Shown piece after piece: positions 7,109-13,668 of a stretch of DNA of 17,359 bases. The stretch comes from an uncultured bacterium (GTDB lineage Bacteria > Bacillota > Clostridia > Lachnospirales > Lachnospiraceae). The notes below the pieces were generated by a model. That model did no database searches and was not told the DNA's origin. It worked only from the letters and a program-made list of their open reading frames with translations. The stretch covers positions 1-17,359 of the forward strand of contig CAJMQQ010000054.1 of assembly GCA_905215625.1 (NCBI GenBank). The letters are read 5' to 3'. The position numbers were made by a program, and so were the translations under genes. How positions within the stretch are numbered: position 1 is the first letter of the stretch; each line of letters starts with the position of its first letter.

Positions 7109-8426
7109 CTACCATAATCGTCCGGATAAGTTCCATGGAAATGGTCTTTTCATCCATATCCGTACAACTGGCCAGACTGCTCTTTACATAAAGTTCCAGC
7201 TCTGGAACGGAGTTAAAACATATAGGAAGGTTAGACAGCATTCTTGCCATCGTAGCCCGTACAACTGCTTTCGGCATTCCCTTCCATAAGTTTTCCAGCT
7301 CTCCAAAAAATTTATGAAGTTCCCTCTCTAACAGTTCTTTGGTTACTTCCTGCTGATCTTCTAAAACAGAATCCAGTTCTACAAAAGAACTGCCTGAGAG
7401 AAGAAGCTGTACCTTTTTCAGATTGTCCCAAAGTTCTGTTTCTTCCGGTTCTTCCTTCGTTCTGTCATCCTGACGCTCTGGAATCTCATAGCGAAGCCAT
7501 CTCTCATAATAGCGCTCCTGTTTTCCCTCCAGCTGCATCAGCATCTCTTCTACTTCCTCTTCTGGAATCGAAGTATCGCCCTGCTGCATTTTATCCCAGA
7601 GAACCTGAAGAAGGGTCTGGAGATTCTTCTTTTCTGCTGCATCCATTACCGCTCCCATGTCTGTCAGATGGATGACATAAAGATCGTTGATTAAATCCAT
7701 CTCCATCATCAGCAAGCCGGAAAGATCCAGTATCTGCTGGCTGGCAATCTGAAGTCCGTCTGCAAGGCGGTTAAAGTCTTCCTGCGGCAAATTTTTATAA
7801 TCTGCCCCAGAAAGAAGGGTAAGCAGGTCATATAGGGTTTCATGTCCCTCTTTCATATTTTCCGGAAGCTGAACCATAGACTCCGTACGAAGCACATAAA
7901 GAATCGCGTCTAAGCTGCTTTTTTGGGAACCCTGGTAAATGGACAGGGCATCCTGAACCATTGAGAAAAATTTGCTCTTCGTAAACCGGATTGGAAGCTG
8001 TTCCATTACCATCTGAATCCGCTCGTTCATCAGGGCGGAGTCTCTGGAAGAAGTTAAAAAGCGTAAAATTTCATTTGCCAGTTCTTCATCTTCAGGAAGA
8101 GAAGGTTTTTCTTCCATAGGAACATAGTGAAGTTCCAGACGGTTTAATACGTGTTCATACACCTGGAAACAATCCGTATAGGCAGTCAGGACTTCCATTT
8201 TCTGCATGGCCTTCTGTCTCAATGCTTCCAGACGAGCCAGATCGGTTCTGCCGGAAAGAACAGCGCCCATAACCTGCTGGAATTCAGAGAAAAACTCTTC
8301 TTCCCAGGAAGTCCTGCTTTTTTCATCTGCCCATTCTTCAAAATACATATAATAATTCAGCGCCAATCTGGTATAGGAATAATGATGCGCTGTTGTCAGA
8401 CATTTTTTCATCGTCCGTTGTTCCAT
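7089..8426 (-). CDS. Unrecognised 445-residue acidic helical protein
   Basis: I do not recognise this family. The product is long, rich in Glu and Leu, and reads as almost entirely alpha-helical, with no signal peptide, no membrane helix and no familiar catalytic motif. Near the N-terminus is a histidine/tyrosine-rich stretch, TAHHYSYTRLALNYYMYFEEW. Several acidic coiled-coil-like stretches follow, the densest around residues 290-335 (PEEEVEEMLMQLEGK and after). The ATG at 8426 is supported by AGGAGG (8432-8437) 5 bases upstream. It starts 15 bases after cinA and its end overlaps the 107-residue gene by 20 bases. A scaffold or adaptor for the DUF2953/YtfJ products is one possibility; nothing in the sequence proves it. 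Confidence 0.85.
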   Translation of the reverse strand: MEQRTMKKCLTTAHHYSYTRLALNYYMYFEEWADEKSRTSWEEEFFSEFQQVMGAVLSGRTDLARLEALRQKAMQKMEVLTAYTDCFQVYEHVLNRLELHYVPMEEKPSLPEDEELANEILRFLTSSRDSALMNERIQMVMEQLPIRFTKSKFFSMVQDALSIYQGSQKSSLDAILYVLRTESMVQLPENMKEGHETLYDLLTLLSGADYKNLPQEDFNRLADGLQIASQQILDLSGLLMMEMDLINDLYVIHLTDMGAVMDAAEKKNLQTLLQVLWDKMQQGDTSIPEEEVEEMLMQLEGKQERYYERWLRYEIPERQDDRTKEEPEETELWDNLKKVQLLLSGSSFVELDSVLEDQQEVTKELLERELHKFFGELENLWKGMPKAVVRATMARMLSNLPICFNSVPELELYVKSSLASCTDMDEKTISMELIRTIMVDENEMV

Positions 8427-8441
8427 GACGTCCTCCTAGTT

Positions 8442-9707
8442 TTAGTCTTTTTCTTTATCCTTGCGGTAATTCTGAAGGATGGACAGCCGCAGAAGATTTA
8501 ATCCCCGTGTAACCGCCTGTTCTCTGATTTTTTCCCTGCTTCCTTTAAAGTGGCAGCACTCTACGGTTACTTTATCTTTTACATAGCAGGCGATGTAAAC
8601 CAAGCCCACCGGCTTTTCTTCACTTCCTCCATCGGGTCCTGCAATGCCGGTAATTGCAATACAGGTATCAGAGTCTGCTGCAAACGCGCCTCCGGCTGCC
8701 ATTTCCTTTGCCGTCTGTTCGCTGACAGCCCCGTATTTTTTCAGCGTAGCTTTGCTTACGTCTAACAATCTTCTCTTTGCTTTATTCGAATAAGTTATGA
8801 ATCCCTGCTTAAATACCTCGGATACTCCTGGCACATTAACAATCCGGCCTGCCAGAAGGCCGCCTGTGCAGGACTCTGCCGTCGATACCGTCAGTTCGTA
8901 TTTTTCCAGGAGATGGACAACCGCTGCTTCCAGGGTTTCCTTTTCTTTTACCGAGTAAACGCTGTCCTCAAACCGTTTTTTGACTTCTTTTACAACTGGC
9001 TTTAGCAGTTTTTTTGCCTCGTCTTCATTTTTGGCGCTGGCCGTAATCCTAAGATGAACCTCACCGGTTTTGGCATAGGTTGCAATGGTCGGATTGGTCT
9101 GACGGTCAATTAAATCCAGCAGCTTATCTTCTACCTGGCTTTCCCCGTATCCGCAGATCTTAATCATCTGGGAAACAATTGTCTCCGGCTGTCTCTTTTT
9201 CAGATAAGGAACTGCCTGCTTCTCGAAAAGAGGCTTTAATTCCCCTGGAGGCCCTGGAAGAAGAATGGCAGTCTTTTCTCCTTTTTCCAGAATCAGCCCC
9301 GGAGCCGTACCATTGTCATTATCCAGAACAATGGCTCCCACCGGCACAATGGCCTGTTTCCAGTTATTGTCTGGAATCTCAGAATAAATGCTGTTTTTTA
9401 AATGCTGCTCAATCCGTTTTCTGGTATGGGCATCTTCTTTTAATTCAAAGCCCATAACTTCTGCACAGACTTCTTTTGTCAGATCATCTTCAGTAGGACC
9501 AAGACCTCCCGTTAAAATAATGACATCCGAACGGTTTAACGCTGTTTTAATTGTCTCTGCCAGCCGTTCCCTGTTATCTCCTACCGTTGACTGGTAATAC
9601 ATCGTCAGCCCTAGAAGCGCGCACTTTTCAGCCAGATACTGGGCATTGGTATTGACAATATTTCCTAATAATAATTCCGTTCCTACGGAAATCAGCTCAG
9701 TTACCAT
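8442..9707 (-). CDS. cinA: CinA family protein (nicotinamide-nucleotide amidase type)
   Basis: CinA proteins join an N-terminal MoaB/MogA-like domain (COG1058, ADP-ribose/NAD pyrophosphatase activity in characterised members) to a C-terminal amidase domain that deamidates nicotinamide mononucleotide for NAD recycling. Here the first domain shows GTELLLGNIVNTNAQYLAE (9-27), TGGLGPTEDDLTKEV (66-80) and PGPPGELKPLF (151-161). The second shows STAESCTGGLLAGRI (275-289) and TGIAGPDGG (353-361) with the usual PVGLVYIA after it. Length 421 is normal and both domains look intact. It starts 3 bases after pgsA, with GGGAG inside the pgsA end. In many Firmicutes cinA precedes recA; here recA does not follow. 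The protein is cytosolic. Confidence 0.95.
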   Translation of the reverse strand: MVTELISVGTELLLGNIVNTNAQYLAEKCALLGLTMYYQSTVGDNRERLAETIKTALNRSDVIILTGGLGPTEDDLTKEVCAEVMGFELKEDAHTRKRIEQHLKNSIYSEIPDNNWKQAIVPVGAIVLDNDNGTAPGLILEKGEKTAILLPGPPGELKPLFEKQAVPYLKKRQPETIVSQMIKICGYGESQVEDKLLDLIDRQTNPTIATYAKTGEVHLRITASAKNEDEAKKLLKPVVKEVKKRFEDSVYSVKEKETLEAAVVHLLEKYELTVSTAESCTGGLLAGRIVNVPGVSEVFKQGFITYSNKAKRRLLDVSKATLKKYGAVSEQTAKEMAAGGAFAADSDTCIAITGIAGPDGGSEEKPVGLVYIACYVKDKVTVECCHFKGSREKIREQAVTRGLNLLRLSILQNYRKDKEKD

Positions 9708-9710
9708 GGA

Positions 9711-10253
9711 TTAAATACTCCCTTCTGTCAGTACCTTGTGGTTTTTCACCAGATAGTCAACCAGCGACACTACGGTTAAAATCAGGGCAATCCACAGGAA
9801 AATCTGGGTTACCACGGAAAGCGCGGGAATGTTGAAAATCAGCAGCACAATGGCAATCATCTGAAATGTAGTTTTAAACTTTCCCCAATAGCTTGCGGCA
9901 ATGACTACACCGTTGTCAGAAGCCACCAGACGGAAGCCGCTGATGATAAACTCTCTGCTGATAATGATAATAACCATCCATGCCGGGACCTGTCCCAGCT
10001 CAATAAAGCAGATCAGCGCGGAACACACCAGCAGTTTGTCTGCCAGAGGATCCATAAACTTTCCAAAATTGGTTACCAGGTTGTATTTTCTGGCAATCTT
10101 GCCGTCTAACAAATCGGTCAGACTGGCCACGATAAAGATAACAGCCGCTGCAATCCGCAAGGTTTCGTTGGTTCCGCCCTGAGCCATCAGCGCCACTACA
10201 AAAAATGGAATTAAAATGACCCGAAGAACCGTCAGTTTATTTGGCAAATTCAT
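9711..10253 (-). CDS. pgsA: CDP-diacylglycerol--glycerol-3-phosphate 3-phosphatidyltransferase
   Basis: PgsA makes phosphatidylglycerol phosphate from CDP-diacylglycerol and sn-glycerol 3-phosphate, the committed step to phosphatidylglycerol and cardiolipin, in the cytoplasmic membrane. The 180-residue product has the complete CDP-alcohol phosphotransferase motif: D47, D50-G51, A54-R55, G64, D68 and D72. The N-terminus MNLPNKLTVLR is typical, and about five or six hydrophobic helices follow. The ATG at 10253 has AGGAGAGG at 10260-10267. The start lies within the last 17 bases of rimO, and cinA follows 3 bases after the stop, so the three genes are translated from one message. Confidence 0.96.
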   Translation of the reverse strand: MNLPNKLTVLRVILIPFFVVALMAQGGTNETLRIAAAVIFIVASLTDLLDGKIARKYNLVTNFGKFMDPLADKLLVCSALICFIELGQVPAWMVIIIISREFIISGFRLVASDNGVVIAASYWGKFKTTFQMIAIVLLIFNIPALSVVTQIFLWIALILTVVSLVDYLVKNHKVLTEGSI

Positions 10254-11574
10254 CGTACACCTCTCCTATCAAATCATATTCACTGGCTCCTACTACTTTT
10301 ACCCGTACGAAATCGCCGGACATAAAAAGTTCGCCGCTATTAACAAAAATCAATCCGTCTACTCCAGGAGCATCCATATAGGTACGTCCTACATAAGCAG
10401 GTTCATCGGCTACCTTTCCTTCTATCAGTACGTCTAAAATACGACCTACCATTTCTTCAGAATGTTCAAAAGCAATCTCCTGCTGCAGCTCCATTATCTC
10501 GTCTCTGCGCTCTTCCTTTACTTCCTGGGGAACCTGGTTTTCAAAAGAATAAGCCGGCGTATCTTCTTCTGCCGAATAAGCAAACACACCTAAACGCTCA
10601 AATTCCATTTCATCTACAAACTCCATCAGGAGCTGGTGGTCTTCTTCAGTCTCTCCCGGAAAGCCGGAAATCAGCGTAGTCCGGAGGACAATGTCTGGAA
10701 TCTCTGTACGGAGCTTTGCAATCATTTCCTTCAGCTGGGCCTGATTGGTACGGCGGTTCATTCTCTTTAAAATCCTGTCGCTGGCGTGCTGGATAGGGAT
10801 GTCCAGATAATGGCAGATCTTTTCTTCGGTTTTGATTACCTCAATCAACTCGTCGGTAATTTCCTCCGGATAACAATACTGAATCCGGATCCACTGAATG
10901 CCGGAAACTTCTGTCAGACGCCGCAGCAGCTCTGGAAGCATCTTTTTCCCATATAAATCTACACCGTAAAGAGTCGTCTCCTGGGCAACGACAATCAGTT
11001 CTTTTACGCCGCCTTCCGCCAGCGCTTTGGCTTCTTCTACCAGATCTTCCATAGGGTAACTGCGGTATGGCCCCCGAAGGCTTGGGATAATGCAGTAGGT
11101 GCAGCGCTTGTCGCAGCCTTCCGCAATCTTTAAAAATCCATAATAGCCGCCAGTCGTAACGACCCGTCCTTTGCTTTTTGGAAGCCTGTCTAAGTCTTCA
11201 AAGCAGGAAACCGGTCCCTGCCCCTTAAATACGCCGTTTAATACGTCGATGATTTCATCATAAGAGGATGTGCCCACAATAGCGTCTACTTCCGGAATCT
11301 CATCTAAAATCTCCTGCTTATACCGTTCTGCCATGCAGCCGGTAACCAACAGCGCTTTCACATTGCCTTCTTTTTTCAATTCTGCCATCTCCAGAATCGT
11401 ATTGACGCTTTCTTCTTTGGCATCTCCGATAAAGCAGCAGGTATTGACTAACACCGCATCTGCTTCTGCTTCATCATCAGTAAATTCCCAGCCGTTCTGC
11501 CGGAACAGTCCCAACATTTTTTCCGTATCCACCAGGTTTTTATCACATCCCAGCGAAATACACAGTAGTTTCAT
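10237..11574 (-). CDS. rimO: Ribosomal protein S12 methylthiotransferase RimO
   Basis: RimO is a radical SAM enzyme with two iron-sulfur clusters that adds a methylthio group to the conserved aspartate of ribosomal protein S12. The N-terminal methylthiotransferase domain carries C10 (SLGCDKNLVDTE), C46 (NTCCF) and C80 (TGCMAERY). The radical SAM CxxxCxxC is C154, C158 and C161 (GCDKRCTYCIIP). A C-terminal TRAM domain (about 380-443) completes the 445 residues. The SLGCDKN opening and the length favour RimO over MiaB or MtaB. The ATG at 11574 has GAGGTG 11 bases upstream, a somewhat long spacing. It is separated from rpoZ by 120 bases holding a long hairpin, and overlaps pgsA by 17 bases. Confidence 0.95.
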   Translation of the reverse strand: MKLLCISLGCDKNLVDTEKMLGLFRQNGWEFTDDEAEADAVLVNTCCFIGDAKEESVNTILEMAELKKEGNVKALLVTGCMAERYKQEILDEIPEVDAIVGTSSYDEIIDVLNGVFKGQGPVSCFEDLDRLPKSKGRVVTTGGYYGFLKIAEGCDKRCTYCIIPSLRGPYRSYPMEDLVEEAKALAEGGVKELIVVAQETTLYGVDLYGKKMLPELLRRLTEVSGIQWIRIQYCYPEEITDELIEVIKTEEKICHYLDIPIQHASDRILKRMNRRTNQAQLKEMIAKLRTEIPDIVLRTTLISGFPGETEEDHQLLMEFVDEMEFERLGVFAYSAEEDTPAYSFENQVPQEVKEERRDEIMELQQEIAFEHSEEMVGRILDVLIEGKVADEPAYVGRTYMDAPGVDGLIFVNSGELFMSGDFVRVKVVGASEYDLIGEVYDEFAK

Positions 11575-11614
11575 ATAGCTGAACGCACCTCGTTTTCTTT
11601 TTATTTTTATGCGG

Positions 11615-11674
11615 AAAATGGAGCGACAGACTTTCTGAAGTTTTCCATGAATAAAAGTCTTCCCGCTCCATTTT
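11615..11674 (-). terminator. Long hairpin between rpoZ and rimO
   Basis: AAAATGGAGCG (11615-11625) and CGCTCCATTTT (11664-11674) are perfect 11-base complements. Inside them AGACTTT and AAAGTCT form a second 7-pair stem. On the minus strand the outer stem ends in TTTT but CCGC follows at once, so the U-tract is short; on the plus strand five T's follow. It may be a weak terminator, a processing site or a 3' stabiliser for the yicC-gmk-rpoZ part of the message. rimO shows no clear promoter of its own downstream. Confidence 0.55.
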
Positions 11675-11694
11675 TCTCAAAGTCCCAACCGGAA

Positions 11695-11949
11695 TTACTG
11701 ATTTTCCTCTTCCGGAACTTCATCTTCTCCAAGAATTTTAACTTTGGTCTTATATAATTCTTCAATGGCAACAGAGAGAGGTTTCTTGCCTGCGCCCGGA
11801 ACCAGCGGCTCTGCTCCGTCAATAATCTGTCTTGCACGCTTTGCGGATGCAATGACGATGGAATAACGGCTCTGTACGACCGGCTGTTCTCCTGGCTCTA
11901 CCTCACTGTTTACTGCATTAATTAAATCCGAATAAGATGGATGTAACAT
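11695..11949 (-). CDS. rpoZ: DNA-directed RNA polymerase omega subunit
   Basis: Omega is the small subunit that helps fold and hold the beta-prime subunit of RNA polymerase. The 84-residue product starts MLHPSYSDLINAV, the usual Firmicute opening, and has the conserved SRYSIVIASAKRARQI helix, then the KPLSVAIEELYKTKVKI segment and an acidic tail. The ATG at 11949 has GAGGAG 8 bases upstream. It follows gmk by 20 bases, the standard order in Firmicutes. A long hairpin stands downstream before rimO. Confidence 0.96.
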   Translation of the reverse strand: MLHPSYSDLINAVNSEVEPGEQPVVQSRYSIVIASAKRARQIIDGAEPLVPGAGKKPLSVAIEELYKTKVKILGEDEVPEEENQ

Positions 11950-11969
11950 ATCAAAATCTCCTCTCTGTT

Positions 11970-12599
11970 TTAATCTTTATTCATCTGGTGCAGTTCTGCA
12001 CGCATCTGTTTAATAAAATCTGTCTGGTTGCAGGTACGGCTGTGATGATCCTGAATCAGCTGGTGCATACGCTCCACACAGTCTTCTACCTGGTCATTTA
12101 CCAGTATGTAATCGTAATGTTCAATGCCCTCGGACTCTTCTGCAGCCCGCTTTAACCGGCTTTCAATAACTTCCGGCGTCTCTGTGCCCCTGCCAATGAG
12201 ACGTTCTTTTAACTGGGCGGCGCTTGGCGGCATCACAAACAGCAGGAGAGCATTTGGAAACTGTTCTTTTACCTTTAATGCCCCCTGGATCTCAATTTCC
12301 AGGATTACATCTTTTCCAGCTTCCATCTGCTGTTCTACGTATGCTTTGGGTGTCCCATAATAGTTTTCCACGTAGCGCGCATATTCAATCAGTTCATCCG
12401 AACGGATCATTTCTTCAAACCGGTCTTTTGTTACAAAAAAATATTCTTTTCCATCTGTCTCGCCAGGCCTGGGGCTTCTGGTAGTGGCAGAAATAGAAAG
12501 GGCATAGTTGTCGTATTTCTCAAGCAGGGCCTTCATCAGCGTTCCCTTGCCTGCTCCGGAAAATCCGGACACAACTACCAATACTCCTTTTTCCTTCAT
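11970..12599 (-). CDS. gmk: Guanylate kinase
   Basis: Gmk phosphorylates GMP and dGMP to the diphosphates using ATP; it is essential for GTP and dGTP supply and for recycling GMP. The 209-residue product shows the P-loop GFSGAGKGT (G12 to T20, lysine 18), the GMP-binding segment SATTRSPRPGETDGKEYFF, and the ILEIEIQGA strand with the lid region RLIGRGTE. The open frame reaches a TTG at 12605, but AGGAG (12607-12611) would then be only 1 base away. The ATG at 12599 is 7 bases from it and is chosen. It lies 30 bases after yicC and 20 before rpoZ. Cytosolic. Confidence 0.97.
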   Translation of the reverse strand: MKEKGVLVVVSGFSGAGKGTLMKALLEKYDNYALSISATTRSPRPGETDGKEYFFVTKDRFEEMIRSDELIEYARYVENYYGTPKAYVEQQMEAGKDVILEIEIQGALKVKEQFPNALLLFVMPPSAAQLKERLIGRGTETPEVIESRLKRAAEESEGIEHYDYILVNDQVEDCVERMHQLIQDHHSRTCNQTDFIKQMRAELHQMNKD

Positions 12600-12629
12600 A
12601 TCCAATCTCCTGTTATCAAACTATCCTGC

Positions 12630-13508
12630 TTATTCAATATTCTGAATCTGTTCCCGGACCTTTTCTACTTCGGTCTTTAATGCAATCGCTCTCTGGGAAA
12701 TCTCCAGATCATTGGCCTTGGAAAGAATGGTATTGGCTTCCCGATTCATCTCCTGGGCAATAAAATCCAGCTTTCGTCCGATGCTTCCGCCTTCAGTCAG
12801 CTCTTTCCTGGTATTGCTGATATGGCTGCGCAGACGAACGGTTTCTTCATCTACACAAATCTTGTCTGCAAAAATGGTTACTTCTGTGGCAATGCGGTTT
12901 TCATCAATTGCCGCGCTGGCTAAAAGCTCTCGGATTTTGTCCTCCAGCTTAGTCCGGTATTCGGAAATCACCTGAGGAGAACGCTCTTCCACTTCTGATA
13001 CCAGGCTTTCCATATAGTCCAGTTTGCCCAGCAAATCATTCTTTAAATTTTCTCCTTCCAGGGTACGAGTATTAACAAAGCGCTCTGCAGCCTCTCTTAT
13101 GGCGTGGGAAAGAACCTTCCACATCTCATCTTCATCATCCGGAGCCTGTTCCATGGTAAATACCTCCGGACATCTGGCCAGATCGTTGACGGTTACCGTA
13201 TTGGGAAGGCCAAACTGCTCTGCCATCATCCGGTACGCATCCATGTACTCTGCAGCCAGTCCGCTGTTGTACTTTAAGCACAGACGTCCCTCTGTATAAT
13301 CCTCATAACTGATAAAAACATCCACCTTTCCCCTCTGGATATAATCCTTTAACAGGGTACGGATGCCTGCTTCAAAGTAGTTAAACTTTTTAGGCATCTT
13401 GATACTTAAATCCAGATACCGGTGGTTGACGGCCTTCATCTCTACAGATATTTTGTAATCGTCTGTTATCTCTTCAAATCTGCCGAAACCAGTCATGCTT
13501 TTTATCAT
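12630..13508 (-). CDS. yicC: YicC/YloC family endoribonuclease
   Basis: The YicC family (YloC in B. subtilis) comprises endoribonucleases implicated in RNA turnover. The 292-residue product opens MIKSMTGFGR, the family hallmark, followed by the VEMKAVNHRYLDLSIKMP strand. The YicC N-terminal domain spans about 1-155 and the DUF1732 C-terminal domain about 205-292, with GGSIGRKLDFIAQEMNREA and the terminal KTEVEKVREQIQNIE. The frame continues upstream to 13598, but the ATG at 13508 has GAGAGG 8 bases upstream and begins the conserved sequence. It is first in the array after a strong promoter. The remA (DUF370) gene often found between yicC and gmk is absent. Confidence 0.95.
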   Translation of the reverse strand: MIKSMTGFGRFEEITDDYKISVEMKAVNHRYLDLSIKMPKKFNYFEAGIRTLLKDYIQRGKVDVFISYEDYTEGRLCLKYNSGLAAEYMDAYRMMAEQFGLPNTVTVNDLARCPEVFTMEQAPDDEDEMWKVLSHAIREAAERFVNTRTLEGENLKNDLLGKLDYMESLVSEVEERSPQVISEYRTKLEDKIRELLASAAIDENRIATEVTIFADKICVDEETVRLRSHISNTRKELTEGGSIGRKLDFIAQEMNREANTILSKANDLEISQRAIALKTEVEKVREQIQNIE

Positions 13509-13527
13509 AACATCAGCCTCTCTTTCA

Positions 13528-13548
13528 CTATGGTCCTTCTTGCCATAG
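13528..13548 (-). promoter_or_regulatory. Hairpin at the predicted 5' end of the yicC message
   Basis: On the minus strand CTATGG and CCATAG form a perfect 6-pair stem with a 9-base loop. The predicted transcription start is near 13550, so the stem would begin 2 bases from the 5' end and stand about 20 bases ahead of the yicC start. It may protect the message from 5' end-dependent decay. Short repeats of this size also arise by chance. Confidence 0.35.
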
Positions 13549-13556
13549 ATAGTTCC

Positions 13557-13585
13557 ATTATAAGGCAAAGACTTTTCCAAGTCAA
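13557..13585 (-). promoter_or_regulatory. Strong sigma-A promoter of the yicC-gmk-rpoZ array
   Basis: On the minus strand TTGACT (13580-13585) and TATAAT (13557-13562) are separated by exactly 17 bases: a one-mismatch -35 and a consensus -10. It is the best promoter in the window. The start would be near 13550, with a leader of about 42 bases. Confidence 0.88.
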
Positions 13586-13612
13586 CAAAACATTTCAATC
13601 CACGGGAAGTTG

Positions 13613-13621
13613 TGGTATACT
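13613..13621 (+). promoter_or_regulatory. Extended -10 promoter of rqcH
   Basis: TGGTATACT holds an extended -10 (TG, one base, TATACT at 13616-13621). The -35 at 17 bases is TTTCAA, a weak match. The start would be near 13628, about 40 bases before the rqcH ATG. The element is back to back with the yicC promoter, whose -35 ends about 8 bases away. Confidence 0.6.
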
Positions 13622-13668
13622 ATACCTTGCAAATAAACGAATGACCCCATCCAGAAAGGAGTTTCATC

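Noticed and set aside
11607..11852. An 81-codon minus-strand frame overlapping rpoZ
   Set aside because: It is a frame-shifted reading of rpoZ and the following hairpin; rpoZ has the ribosome binding site and the family match.
12600..12605. TTG at 12605 as the start of gmk
   Set aside because: The AGGAG site would be 1 base away; the ATG at 12599 has normal spacing.
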